A stretch of DNA of 64,000 bases from Ptychodera flava (GCF_041260155.1 NC_091936.1:37044866-37108865); one strand, 5' to 3'; shown: positions 25,675-38,554, counted from the first letter of the stretch. Made by a program: numbers and translations. Notes: generated by a model from the sequence alone, not told the origin.

Positions 25675-26494
25675 CTTTTGAAGCGCCCTTTCCCAGAACA
25701 GCATGTAAGCCCTATGCCAGGTGAGAAATGCCGGGCCTGCGTGTGCAAAATCGGCTTGAACAACGGACGGGATGTCTTTGTGTTGTGTTTTCCTCCCCTT
25801 CTCCAGATTCTGTCTCGCAGCGAAGTAGTGCATCCACACAAATTCATCGTACACGTTGATTTCGTTGAACTTGGGATTTCTTCCGTTGTCCATATCACTG
25901 TACAGTGGTGTTGGTATCATGTTGTCACTCACTGTGCCCTTAGCTTGGTGAAGATAACTTTGAAACTTGTCAACTTCGTCACTCGTCATTGTAAAAATAT
26001 TACGTCGAGTTCTTGTCTTTCGTATGTCGCAGTCTGGGCCCGTCCAACCGAACTTACATGAGGAACAGTCGGCGCCGTCAAAATTACCTGCATATTAAAA
26101 GGAACGGATTGCGTCGTCACGACAGTTCCAAAAATACAATTACTTGATGCTCTCATTAAAAGTGTTTAAATATTGGTGACACATTTCTCCCGTACTCACC
26201 TAGGCAGCTACACACTCGTTGTACGAATTGGTGTGGCCACTGGAAACGATCTAAATCGCCGCCAAACCCTTTCACGGGGTCGGTTACGAGTGGTCGTAAC
26301 TCGACACATCGACCCCTTCTCGGTCCGCCGCACTTTCCAGTCAATCCAAACGGCACAGGACAACATTCTTTGGAGGATAGACTCTCGGAAGTGGCGCAAC
26401 TCTTCGGAAGAAACGCCTCATTTAATTGAATGAAGAAAATGGTAATAAATGCCAATAACGACGCATGTTTGTAGCTTGTAGCTCTGACTGCCAT
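25675..26494 (-). pseudogene. Tyrosinase unit D: exons 1-2 only
   Basis: Exon 1 is 26200-26494 (295 bases) and exon 2 is 25675-26087 (413 bases), the same lengths as in gene B, with GT/AG borders and a 112-base intron. Exon 1 encodes a signal peptide (start MAVRATSYKH) and the Cys-rich KCGGPRRGRC region. Exon 2 encodes the EGF-like knot and the CuA site (VWMHYFAARQN; FAHAGPAFLTWHRAYML). Both are open and look functional. The intron-2 sequence that follows (25674 down to about 22300) matches B's intron 2 but ends before any exon 3; the next tyrosinase exon lies more than 8 kb away, in unit C, behind a second copy of the same intron block. I read D as a truncated duplicate missing exons 3-8. 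Splicing to C's exon 3 remains possible, but that exon is frameshifted. Confidence 0.72.
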
Positions 26495-26660
26495 TGCGAT
26501 TGCAGGAGTTATTAGGATGACCCCGTGAATTATACTGTTTTATGTACTATTACAAAATAAGACATGGTTCACAGGTCATCTTTGCATTCACGTGTGAAAA
26601 TTTACTCAATTTTTTCTCCTGACAGAGCCAATTGTACCTTGCTCAACGTGTAAATAAGCG

Positions 26661-26718
26661 AGTATGTATGTATGTATGTATGTATGTATGTATGTATGTA
26701 TGTATGTATGTATGTATG
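26661..26718. repeat. (GTAT)n microsatellite upstream of unit D
   Basis: About 14 units, 167 bases upstream of D's start codon. Gene B has the same microsatellite at the same relative place. Confidence 0.95.
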
Positions 26719-26756
26719 GTGCCACTCAAACCTTTACCCGCTTTTTCATAACCATT

Positions 26757-27085
26757 TAGTCAGGTATTGATAGATTGTGGAGTTCCATTGCCAACAACTA
26801 AATCTGGAAACGAATACTTGCTGACAATTACGTGTGCGTCTACTCGTTTTCCAGAAGCAATTCCTCTGAAAATTATCAGTGTACCGAAGATTGTGAAAGC
26901 ACTTATCAAGTTTTTCACGTTTGTAGTTCTTCCTAAATCCATACAATCCGATCAGGGATCAAATTTTATGTCGGGTTTGTTTCAGCAGGTTATGCACCAG
27001 CTAAATATCAAGCAGTATAAATCAAGTGCATACCATGATGAATCCCAGGGGACTCTGGAACGTTTCACCAGACTTTGAAAAATAT
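26757..27085 (+). mobile_element. Ty3/Gypsy integrase-core fossil fragment
   Basis: A plus-strand piece resembling the DDE core of a Gypsy integrase (PLPTTKSGNEYLLTI, QSDQGSNFMSGLF). Only this short part remains, with no terminal repeats seen. It is a truncated fossil lying about 260 bases upstream of tyrosinase unit D, and it abuts a LINE fragment on the other strand. Confidence 0.8.
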
Positions 27086-27980
27086 GATACGTACTTTTTG
27101 CCTTGAAACAAGCAAGGACTGGGGTGTATATAGTATGAAAAGGATTGGCCCCAGAACCGATCCCTGTGGTACACCGTACTTCATTTTCGAACAGGGAGAT
27201 GTTAAGTTGCCAACTTTGACACCCTGATTGCGATCAGACAGATGTGATCGGAACCAGGACAGAACGATGCCAGTTATGCCGAGTCTTGATTGCAGTCTAT
27301 GTAATAGAATGGCATGGTCAATCGTATTGAACGTAGCCGACAAATCCAACATGATGAGAATGACGTCCATTTTACCGCTTAGGGTACGCATGATTCATTA
27401 TGGACCCGCAAAAGAGCTGTTTCGGTGCTGTGATTAGGACGGCATGCACTTTTGTGCTTTGTGTACAGATCAAACCTGGTAAGATGATATGTAGTTGTGC
27501 CACGATTCTTTCAAGCACATATGAAAGAAAATGTAAGATTTGAGACCGGTCTATTGCTCTTCAGCATGTTTTTGTCCAGGTCGGGATTTTTCAGGAGTGC
27601 CGAATCATGGGAGTCAACCTGTTGAACTACAAGTCCGTTTCTGAGCTTCGCTACCTTGGATTCGAAGTAGGTGAGAAACTCGGATGGCAAGTCCGTGGGA
27701 GGGATGTTGTTTTTCAATGCATTGGTGCATTTGCATTGGAAAGTTAACCAGCGATGTTAAATAGATTCTTAGAGTCCGCCTCTTGGATACGACGTCGATG
27801 GTATCTTGATTTCGCGTCATCACAGCGACTAAAGTCTTCAGATCGCACGCAGGTGAATATTTGTCGATATATCCCAAGCTGTGCATTTCGCCATTTCAAT
27901 TCTAGACGTCGTAGATTTTTCCTGTGTAATAGGAGTTCCTCGGTGTACCAAGGTGCTCGGACTTTATTGATTGTCACTCA
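27065..27980 (-). mobile_element. LINE fragment (CR1/L2-like), RT and upstream part
   Basis: Minus-strand pieces of a non-LTR retrotransposon: an upstream region (27744-27977, WYTEELLLHRKNLRRLELKW), a middle piece (27511-27717) and reverse transcriptase (27065-27391) with LDLSATFNTIDHAILL and YGVPQGSVLGPILFIL. The frame changes between pieces and both ends are missing, so it is a dead fragment. It ends at 27970-27980 exactly where the duplicated tyrosinase 5'-flank block begins. Confidence 0.82.
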
Positions 27981-28397
27981 TAGCTTTATTTTAAAGCAAC
28001 TGCTGTGATATTATAAAGATAACAGTTCCAACATGTTACATACAGAATGATGTATATTTCTTATAAATATGAAAAAGCAATTATTTCAGTACAATTGTAA
28101 TTATTGAATCCCTTCTTTAAAATGTCCATGAAAATTATTCACTTGATGTTCAACGCTCGTTACCATTGTCATGCATGAATATAATCAATAACGAAATTGG
28201 AAATTCATTCGTAAAGTAAGAGTACAATAAATGGCCCACAACTTGCAGAGGGTTAAACACAATTTTATCCAAGATTACATACTGATTTTTGTAACTGAAT
28301 GAGCCTGTTCCGATTAGAAGCCCCTTGCAAGACTCACCTGTTTCCCATTAACATGAAACCTCGTTGATCGACTCAGTTTATCGTCTATCGCTAACAA
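27970..28397. repeat. Duplicated 5'-flank block, copy 2 (upstream of D)
   Basis: Matches 19960-20405 and 39745-40100 (TCCCTTCTTTAAAATGTCCA, ATGCATGAATATAATCAATA). It is followed at once by an (AT)n tract, as the copy at 39.5-40.1 kb also is. Confidence 0.75.
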
Positions 28398-28427
28398 ATT
28401 AAGGTAGTATCGATGTGCAAAGTAGCC

Positions 28428-28430
<3 letters not shown>

Positions 28431-28491
<61 letters not shown>
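28431..28491. repeat. (AT)n microsatellite
   Basis: About 30 AT units between the 5'-flank block and the transposon at 28492. Confidence 0.95.
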
Positions 28492-28492
<1 letters not shown>

Positions 28493-29311
28493 CAATTTCA
28501 TCTCTACAACGTTGTTTCGTGAGTCTCATCAGGAGACTAAACTGGAATGAATCTACATGGGTTACACATCACTGGATACGCAGATGGTGGAATTTTAGTT
28601 GAGATTGACAGTTGTTACATGTTACATAAAAATATATTGCTGTTGTTATGAATATTCATTTCCAAGGAGAAGACTGCTTTACGTATTTGGATGTATTTGG
28701 AAGTTACTAGTTGTTGCATAATAACGCCTTGCTTCTGTGACGGCATGAAGACACAAGTTCATTTCTTTTGTTTAGCGTGGAACATTCTGGATGGCGACAA
28801 AGGTTGCACCGCTTGTTAGCACTGTCACATGGCTTGGCTTGGCTGAAACCTTCCATGAAATGGTGTGCGTGATGTTGTTTTCCTTTAGCGTCCCAATGTG
28901 TTTACTTAGTTTCTGGAGTTTCTGGAGCGTACATGTCGCAATGATGTAATGTGGTTTCTGCATCTCGTCTTGAAACGTACGTTTCGCAGGTGTTTTTGTC
29001 TGAGCGTGTGACTGTGGCTTGGTAGACGATGGATGCTTGAAGTCAGTTACCGTCGAGAGGTCATGTGTCTATTTGTCGGCAGTTGCATGTCTTGCTGTTG
29101 TTGGTCTCGGTGGCATTGTTGTTGCGATGTGGTCTCAAAATGCGTTCGTTGTGGTTGTCGGTGATATGTTTCGTGTTGTTCATTCTGCTGTAGCTAATCT
29201 TTATGGTGTTTCTGTTGAATATTTTTCTGAGCTTCTTGATTGTACATTCACTCCATTTTAGTCTCCTGACGAGTGAGTCTCACGAAACAACGTTGCAGAG
29301 ATGAAATTGTA
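28492..29311. mobile_element. Non-autonomous DNA transposon, about 53-base inverted ends, in (AT)n
   Basis: The left end TTACAATTTCATCTCT matches the right end on the opposite strand for about 53 bases (28492-28545 against 29255-29311), including CAACGTTGTTTCGTGAG. The interior of about 700 bases is T/G-rich with no convincing coding. The left end abuts an (AT)n tract. Confidence 0.75.
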
Positions 29312-29351
29312 AAATCAATTCTCCAGCAACCCTTATATATCTTGCTCTACT

Positions 29352-29545
<194 letters not shown>

Positions 29546-30532
29546 TGTAAAAACTGCAGAATTGGAAGATGATGGACATTTGCTGTGGAATGAAATGTTC
29601 CTTTGTGACACAGAAAGGGCAAGCACGGTAAGCACGGTTAGACGGTTAGATAAGGCCAAACTTACTGTGTCTTCCAGGAAATGTAGGAAATAATATTGTT
29701 GTTTGCTTTTGTAGTTCTGTCTCTAAACTTGAAACATTCCTGTTTTCAGATGAAATCGTTAAAATGAGTGTCAATATCCTGTCGTACACCAACGTATTAA
29801 TGCATGTTAGGTCACTTATAATTTTCCTCATAATTACTCATAATAATTACTCATAACTAAGACGTACATTTGTAAGTGTTCGAATCGGTTGGAAAATACG
29901 CTACTAAAATGCTGCCAAGAAAAAGGCTAAAAATCAAACACTTTTTAAAACTTATGCGTTAGCGACGATGGTTTAATAAATCGGTTGAGATGATCGATCA
30001 AACGGGATAACTGCTCTGACTATTATAATTTTATTTTACTTCACATTTCGGCGAGCACAAAAAATAACTCAATATGATGAGTCGAAATCAAATGTTATGA
30101 ACTTTGATGAAAGCAAGCCTGAACATTATTCCCATCCAACATTTACTATCATCCTGTAGCATTTCAAGGAATTGTAACTTGTCTTGAAAGACGTGCCTTT
30201 GTTTTTATGAACCGTTATTCAGTCTGCTAATCCTCCCCTTAAGCAATGTGCAGAAATAACTAATGCACGGAAACACTGTATGTCAGTCAACATACAGGTA
30301 TATTGTTTTCTTTGCCTGCTAAACAGATAGAGTTTAAAAGCGTAATGTTTGACTTGGGCCGATATAGGCACACAGCTGAATCTTGTTTATATCAAAATGT
30401 TTAAAATTCTATATATTTTATCATATTTCATAAATTAAATAATTTTAATTTTTCACATAAACGCTTGTCCAATCAATGTTTATCCTTTTACACATGTGAT
30501 CGCATTTTTCGTCGACTAATCTATGGATAACT

Positions 30533-31296
30533 TCATATCTTCTGATAACCCCTTCTCGGTCTTCGAAACACAATGGCGCCCACCACAACTGCTGCAATCA
30601 CTACTACGAGAAGTACGCCGCCTACGACAGCCGGAGTATTTGAATCTGTTGCATGGAGAAGGAAGACATGAACAGTTTACATACTGTAATCCATTAAATA
30701 AAGCTGAAGAGTCACATTCTGCTTCACAAATAGATTAAGCATTGTGTACGACAGTGAAGAGAATTAGTGTTTGCGAAAATGTATCTGCACATATTTGTGA
30801 TACATCATAAAATTATACCCTTGGAGGTAACCTCCTACGTCATGCCGATGAATGTGTATTGAATTTTTGCAGTTATAGTTATTTTGTTTACTAATAACTG
30901 ATGTTCCTAAACTTTACATAAAGAACTTCAGTCGGAATCCCTCAAATTACGAAACAAGTGGCAGGTTTTAGTCGAAAAGAAATTGCATATCTGCAGAGAG
31001 GAAAGATTGGTAAAAACTAAAGAAAAGCTACCGGACAAACGATACAACAATCGACGACATGGTTTTTTGTTGTGTCTAGTGACAAATTTCACTGACAACA
31101 TTTGACTCTACAAACGGATATACAATGCTTTCGTTCTGAATTTTGTGATTGCATTCGTATCAAACGTCGAACGAAATAGTTCTTGTAACGCGACTTACCA
31201 TCGGACGTATGATGTAGCGTTGATGTGTCAGGCGTGAGATGCGTAGGCAACTGCTTGACAGACGTTCCATCTCCGGCTATTCCGATTCCGTCTAAT

Positions 31297-31351
<55 letters not shown>

Positions 31352-33048
31352 ATGAGTGCGAGAGAGAAGTATATGACTTCAAAAAGGGCAAAGCTATTTA
31401 CATAAACGGTAATATTGTAGTGGGCATATTTATTTCCTCTCATTCAGAATATAGCATGATTCAACTTACCATCCAAGATGCCTGAATGCGTCGGCATTTG
31501 ACATTTTTTCATTCTTTTAACGGCTTTCTCCTCTCGGTGTCTTTCAATTGGATCCAGCGGCAAACCTGTCCGGAATCGAGATAAGGCAAATGCTTCGTCA
31601 AGTTGAAGGTTAATTTATAGTCAAGACACAGATGATGTCTCTGAATGTTATGCTTATTGATGTCATATTAAGGTACAACATGATAATGACCATGGTGAGG
31701 AGATACGAAAAACTAGTCTGTGTGACGACAAAGCCATACTCCTTGTTATCGAAAACGTTGTGAATTTCGAGACACATACAGCTAATAACGATTATTTACA
31801 ACATTGTTTTTAGGTCAATGACCCTGTCTTGTGATGGATTTGTTCAGGATGGTCACGATGATGAAATTTCAGAAGCCGCTGCACAAGTTGCTAGCTTTTT
31901 CGGCTGCAGGGTTCTAACCTTGAGAATCGATGTCATCGTAAGTGTATCCGAAGTGTTCCGATCTCTGGAAGAACTCGTCGTTGGTGTACACGGGGAAAAA
32001 GGGAACCATGTAGGAATAGCGATTGTGTCCCATCGGAGTGGACTTGCTGGGAAATTCGTCACGTGCCACCCTGTGCCTAAAAATGATATTGAAAAAAATC
32101 ATATTCCTTTACACAAATTTCCTGTTCAGATGTTACTATTTATACCTCTTGTATGCTATGCACTGGTGATATTCATTGAGGAAATGTAGTAGTTCCCAAA
32201 CATTCATTGTAACTGGTTATTTTCATAACATGGTGAAACATTTTTTAAACTCACGCGGAAGTACACTTGCTGATATTTGGATTCTGTATTCACCTCAGAC
32301 AACTATCAGTTATTTCAGATTTGATCTACCTGTAATGATTTTATCTGTCTTTCGCTCAGTCTATAGTATAGGCTGTCCCTTATAGAATAAGATTCACATT
32401 CGCAAAATTCCGGAAAATTAAAGTGTACAGAAATTGTTTTTAGGTACTGCAGTAACCTCACGGAATATCATGATGTTGATTAATAGAATCTCACACCCCC
32501 AAGGACCAGGAATATGAGAAAACGTCTTCACACTTTACATGCACCGTAGTCGTTTCTGGAATTATGGGGACATCTCGTAAGCCATAAGCAACATCATTAT
32601 GTCAACTGTATTACGAACTTGCTCCTATATTACTATGGTATGTCTGATTATGTTGTTCTCCTAAATGAATCGATTATCCCTACCTTCGCAACCACTTTTC
32701 GAAGATTCTGTCGACGTTCGAGTGATGGAGTAAGAATAACGGGTCGTTGGATGCAGTCGGCACACTACCTATCGTGCCATTCATATAGCCATGGACCATG
32801 TTATGAAGCTGCGAAAAGCCATCGATGAACAAGCCTGTGCCATTTTCTGAATCCGAAAATCCTTTAGAATATACAAAATAGGAGATAGTACATGCACTCC
32901 GATAACCAAGATTAGAATCATGATTTATGACATCAAAGTGAGTCAATGAATTGATGGGCAGAGACTTGTCATAACCAATGGTCTCTTCGATTCCTGAGAG
33001 AGTGTGAGAATTCATGGCCTGCCATTGCACTTATCCTATATAAATGCA

Positions 33049-33119
<71 letters not shown>

Positions 33120-33161
33120 TATATATAAACCTTTGTGTATAAACTTATATATATATAAACC

Positions 33162-33197
<36 letters not shown>

Positions 33198-36100
33198 ATA
33201 TATATATACTATATAAATACGCACATAAAAGTGATTGCACCTTTCTTATTTTTCCACAAAATACGTTTTATTTTTGATCTCTCACCTTCAAGAATGTTTC
33301 GAAAACTGCAATGGGATTCACTCCAAGTGTTTTTCAGATATCGGTACCGGATCGGAACGTTGTCATATTTTCTGACGCTGAGGGCGTAATACATTGCGTC
33401 TCTTGTCGGTAATTTTTGTCGCTCTACATTGGCATCCCCTCCAGGGTTACGTTCAACAAACGGTAATGTGGAGGCATCTGGGTCGTTGCTGCAAAGTTGT
33501 CCCTCTTCGGTCAGCTCTTGGAAATCATGGCACAACACTCGCCAGTTGCTAAATGAACCCGTAAGAGTGTGGTCTTTCTTATCGCTTCCTCCAACATATT
33601 TATCGGTGCACACTGTGCAGTCACGTTCCCCGGCCCAATCCCAGTAGGGTATTGTGAAGTCCTCATCACCTGATATCTGAAGATTGCAGACATGCAGAGA
33701 TAACATGTACTACTGCCTTTAACAGAATGTATTCAGATACATATATTTTCACCGCTTTTCAACCAAATCCCCGTAGACAGGCCCATTTGGATTTTTGCCG
33801 AGCTGTTGAGCCTGAAAGGGTTAAGGTAATACTCGCCTGGAAACTGACAGTTTCGAACATTCCCTCAAACTTTACTCTAGAAAATTTGAAACCTTTCTCT
33901 TTCATGAATAAAAGCTGTGACTCAGAGTGCAAACCTTGGGATTAGAGGAACAGATAACTTAAATTTTACCGATACTTTGACATCCATGTCGGCTGCAATA
34001 CTTCCCATCACGTAAGTTAAGCCGGGGAAATTGAATTTTCTATTTTCACAAAAACACGATTTGAACTAATTTGGGATAATTGGATTTTCATATTTTTCAA
34101 ATTTCTCAAAAGTGTTAGGTGCCGTATAGCTGAATGTTTCGATAGTATATTGGAAATTACTCACAGAAACAAGTGTGTAATGTAAAAAGAAAAGCAGATG
34201 AGATTATATTTGTAGCGGCATTACTTCATCATCCAATTATCCCAAGTTCCAATCGTAATCAAATGTTGTTAAAACTTCATTTATTACACGAGCTTCAAAA
34301 TGAATTTATATCAGCAGTAGAGACTGGGCATGTGATGTCAAAGTTTGCGAGTACCAAAATCTTTTCCGAGGTGTGCCAGTAGTGGCAATTTTTTCCGTCA
34401 GTTTTTTTTTTTAAAGTCAGCTTAAGTTTTTTGGTCTAATCCTTGAAGCATGTTGAGATTCACATCATCAGCCTGCATTGTTGAAAATTGAATTCTGGTC
34501 CGGATTAGAATTCAAATGTAATCATTTTTACTTTAAAAGCTGTAATAACAAGGATTTCAACGTACTACGAGGAATTGAACAAGAGCTTGCAATTGACAAA
34601 CACAGCAGATATCTGCGGTGAACAATCATCAAAAGTTACAGCCATTTGTCATTTAAGCAACAATCTTTTCCGGCCCATAAGGAAAATGATACAAGAAATA
34701 GCAACTTATCATTGATATGTCTTCTTGTTAGTCTGTCAAGGCCATGTCTTGTAACCACAAACATTTCGGTGCACTATTTTAATCGTACGACTCTTTTCAC
34801 AACTAAGGTCGCAAGTTCACAGATTTCAGAACACACAATATCAATATGTGACTTCGAGCTGTGAAGATTTAATATCTTTGAAGGACACCGCGTGTAACTG
34901 TTACGAAATCAGCTGTTCTCAAATAGAGGGTAATAAGATTCAGACCATAATAACGGAAACTATTCGAAAATCCGGATCCCGTGGAAATGTTTATGAGGCA
35001 AATAGAAAGGTGAGACAACACAACTCTCAGTGTGACACGCTTTTTCATGTTTCCCTCATTTTTGTGTATTTAAACGCTTTTTTGCTATTTTTTCATCATA
35101 TCTTAGCTCTCGAAATGAAGCATAAAATTAAGTTTGGAAAAGAAAGTAGATAATTAAAACATGGCATATGGCCGATTCGAACTCATTGCTTATTACCTGA
35201 AGCGACCCCCTTCGATTCCCAAGACGAAAGTTTGAAAGCCTAAACTAATAATTTCAACACTCGCTCATGTATTTTTGGTTTCGCTCCTTTAGATTTTGCT
35301 GAGTCTTCTTAGTCAAAATTCGATTATTAGAAAAAAAGAATCAAGATTTTTGGCAGCAGGGGTACACCTACCGATAATTCAAGTAAATATAACTTTAAAA
35401 AGTTATTTTACATTATTTTTCCTTTTTCACCAAACTGTAACCTTAAATCATTCAGCGAAATTCAAAACTAAATGAGCGAAACCCAAAAAACATGATTGGG
35501 TGTTTTTTAATGTTTAACAAACATTGATATCACGGACATATTGTGTAATCGTCGCATATGGTACGAATTAGCGCAGGACAAAGCTTGACCCTGTGACCCT
35601 AAACGCCACACGTTTCATTTGTCATGCAGGTGTTTTGCCCCTGAAGCATACTATGTCAGATATAGAATTACAGAGTTTGAATTTTTCGCTTATCTCGGCG
35701 TTGTAACAAGAGATAAGTTGCCAACTTCAAGAAGTAGCAGCCATTTTCTTGACAAACCTTATGTCTAATGCGACAAATTGCCCTCGTACAACTATCGAAA
35801 GTGCAGCTGAAAGAACAAGTGCGATTGTCTGGCTTTTATGATGCTGATGGTCTATAGCACTTGCTGGGTGGAAATGAGTGAAACGTTCGATTTATGGCGT
35901 AACGTGGGATTTATGTCGTAATGTATGATTTATGTTTTCATCATGTAGAAATTATGGTGTCGTGTACGATCTATGCCTATTGTCGCTCTCGAGCCCGCTG
36001 CTTCAAGGCCAATCAGCTAAGTCGTAATTGTGACAAAGGCATTGTTAGATACAGTGCCAGCTCATCATCGACCGAAGGCTAGTTTAGGTTTGTCCGAGGG

Positions 36101-38554
36101 AAGCATCGATTTTATTCAAAGAAAGTTATGCTAACCAACTGTCGAGCTGTGCAGAGCTACAGATGACATTCTGTTCTCAAGATAAGTTATAGAGTGAAAC
36201 GTTTATTGAGGACATAGGTCGTCCTTTGCCCGATTTCTTTTGCAATAGTTGGCACCATTTTACAAGTGGTATAGCCACAACGCTTGAGTCTTAGACTAGC
36301 AATGAAGTGTCGCTATCGCCTTCAAGGTATATACATGTGTGGATTTCACATATCAAGACGGGTATGCTAGTTAACGCACCAATGGCAATAATTTACTAAA
36401 ATCCAAATTACAGTAGTTTCGGCCAATTCTTAAAGTATTCTCTTTGGAAATTGGGACACCAAGATATGTTGAGACACTGTTTTGATGAGGAAGCCAAATC
36501 CGTCAAATATAAGTTTATCAACACCAAAATTATTTGAAAAAATGTCAATATTTTATGAAGTACTATAGAAAAGAAAAAGGGAAGTACTATTCAAAAGAAA
36601 AAGGGAAATTCAAAATTCCTGATATACCGGGGGTAAAAGAATTGAATTCGGCACCATGTTGTACGTGTACGATGAATTTGTGTTGTATGTGCAGTTGTCA
36701 ATGATCAATATCTTGTCAGCTGTCACCTGATGTATGATGCAATGGCAAAAAAAAATAATCAGGTGCAAATAAACGCTGCAGCTATTCATCGAAAAAGCTA
36801 TTCCGGGAGCAATTTTCTGAGGGCAGGGCAAATTTTAATTTTGCTTGGGCAGGGGACACAGATTTTAGTTTTGAGGGGGGCAGGGCAGATATCGGTTGAT
36901 TGGTCTAGGGACCGGGATTGGGGGAAAAAAGAGGAGAGGGGAAGTTACTTGTAAAACGGGGAGAAAGGAAGTTGAGCCTATTTATTAAATTAAATATGGG
37001 GAAAATCGACAGGTTATTTTCATCACAGGGCAGGGTAGCTTCATGTCTGCAGGAGAATGAGAAAATGTAGAGGGGAATTTTTTTTCCAGGACAGGTAAAA
37101 TCGACAAGTCTTTTTTTCGCCACGGGGCAGAGGAGTTCAAAAATTCACAATGGGGAGGGGAAACAGGCAAAAATATGTGGGGAGTGGGTAAAAATGAAGT
37201 TTGAGTGCGGGAAGGTAAGTCGAAAAATTTTCAGCTGGAGTGCAATTATGAAATCTAATTAATTACCCTCTGGACGTAAAATTAGTCAGTTCAAATAACT
37301 TTTCCTGTACAATATATCTTATCATAATAAGGACCTCTTCAAAAGTGCCTAAGCTTGTTCGTTGGCTGCACCTGAATAATGTGTGTTTCCGGAACATGCC
37401 TAAAAAATTAGGATAGGTAGGCCAGAGGATTTTTTAAATTTTTTTGAGGGGGGCTGAGACCCATAAAATAGGGTATAATTCAGGGAATTTACTTGTATTT
37501 TTGAAAAAAAATACGAAAAGAATGTCTAGAGTCGGCATGATTTGGTAAGGTTATGTAGGTTGGGTTTACCGAAAACAGTCATATTTTTTTTATTTGGCAT
37601 AAGAATCAAATTGACCAAAATAGGATTATTATATTTCTAAATGGCGAAGAGGCTAATAAAATATTAATGTAAATATATCTGCTGGTATAAACCAGTCTAA
37701 TTACGACTTTGGTCCCTTTCGATTCATGAATTCGTTTACCTTCTGAAGTGCCCTTTCCCACAACAGCAAGTAGGCTCTGTGCCAGGTGAGAAATGCCGGG
37801 CCTGCGTGTGCAAAATCGGCTTGAACTACGGACGGGACGTCTTTGTGTTTCGTTTTCCTCCTCTTCACCAGGTTCCGTCTCGCAGCGAAGTAGTGCATCC
37901 ACACAAATTCATCGTACACGTTGATTTCGTTGAACTTGGGATTTCTTCCGTTGTCCATGTCATTGTACAGTGTTGTCGGTATCATGTAGTCGCTCACTGT
38001 ATCTTTAGCTTGGTGAAGATAACTTTGAAACTTGTTAACTTCTTCCCTCGGCATTGTCAAAATATTACGTCGAGTTCTTGTCTTTGGTACGTCACAGTTT
38101 GGGCCTGTCCAACCGAACTTACATGAGGAACAGTCGGCGCCGTCAAAATTACCTGCATATTGAAGGAAAGATACGTCGTCACGACAGTTTGAAAAATGAA
38201 ATTACTTGATAATCTCATTGAAAGCGTTTAAATATTGGTGACACATCTCCCGTACTCACCTAAGCAGTTACACGCTCGTTGCACGAATTGGGTTGGCCAC
38301 TGGAAACGATCTAAATCGCCGCCAAACCCTTTCACGGGGTCTATTACGAGTGGTTGTAACTCGACACATCGACCCCTTCTCGGTCCGCCGCACTTCCCGG
38401 TCAATCCAAACGGCACAGGACAACATTCTTTGAAGGACAGACTCTCGGAAGAGGCGCAATTCTTCGGAAGAAACGCCTCATTTATTTGAATGAAGGAAAT
38501 GGTTATAAATGCCAATAACGACGCATGTTTGTAGCTCGTAGCTCTGGCTGCCAT
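30533..38554 (-). CDS. TYR: Tyrosinase B, eight exons, type I membrane form
   Basis: Copper-dependent tyrosinase. Exons on the minus strand: 38260-38554, 37740-38152, 33286-33676, 32684-32861, 31919-32076, 31470-31565, 31199-31276, 30533-30645. The sum is 1722 bases, 573 residues, in frame throughout. I chose the ATG at 38554 rather than one 39 bases further out because paralogue D starts there and a signal peptide follows directly. The Cys-rich region includes KCGGPRRGRC. CuA histidines lie near residues 185, 214 and 223 (FAHAGPAFLTWHR), CuB near 385, 389 and 411 (HNMVH; LLHHSNVDRIFEKWLRR). Exon 5 encodes GHNRYSYMVPF, as in vertebrate tyrosinase. Exon 8 encodes a single hydrophobic helix of about 20 residues followed by RRPRRGYQKI and a stop, predicting a lumenal enzyme with a very short cytoplasmic tail. 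A possible poly(A) signal ATTAAA lies at 30444-30449. It appears intact. Confidence 0.9.
31300..31350. repeat. (GA)n microsatellite next to exon 7 acceptor of gene B
   Basis: Read on the minus strand it is a (CT)n polypyrimidine tract about 24 bases before exon 7 (31276). It is shorter than the matching tract in unit C. Confidence 0.9.
33059..33210. repeat. (AT)n microsatellites in intron 3 of gene B
   Basis: Two AT tracts separated by repeated AAACCTATATATA-like phrases (33115-33170). Confidence 0.9.
33677..37739 (-). other. Intron 2 of tyrosinase gene B (reference block)
   Basis: About 4.1 kb without a recognisable gene. It is the template to which the C and D blocks align. It includes a G-rich degenerate stretch at 36.8-37.2 kb. 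Confidence 0.7.
36800..37240. repeat. G-rich degenerate repeats in intron 2 of gene B
   Basis: Phrases such as GGGCAGGGCAGAT and GGGGAGGGG alternate with short A-rich pieces. They resemble the complement of the C-rich stretch at 8.6-9.1 kb. No coding is visible. Confidence 0.5.

Noticed and set aside
31818-32189. 123-codon plus-strand frame
   Set aside because: Antisense shadow of tyrosinase B exon 5.
32862-33030. Open frame upstream of exon 4 in gene B (SGIEETIGYDKSLPINSL), similar in unit C, as an extra exon
   Set aside because: B and C differ by frame-changing length differences at both ends, and gene A splices directly from exon 3 to exon 4. It is conserved intron, not coding.
37779-38126. 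115-codon plus-strand frame
   Set aside because: Antisense shadow of tyrosinase B exon 2; the same shadow occurs opposite D exon 2.
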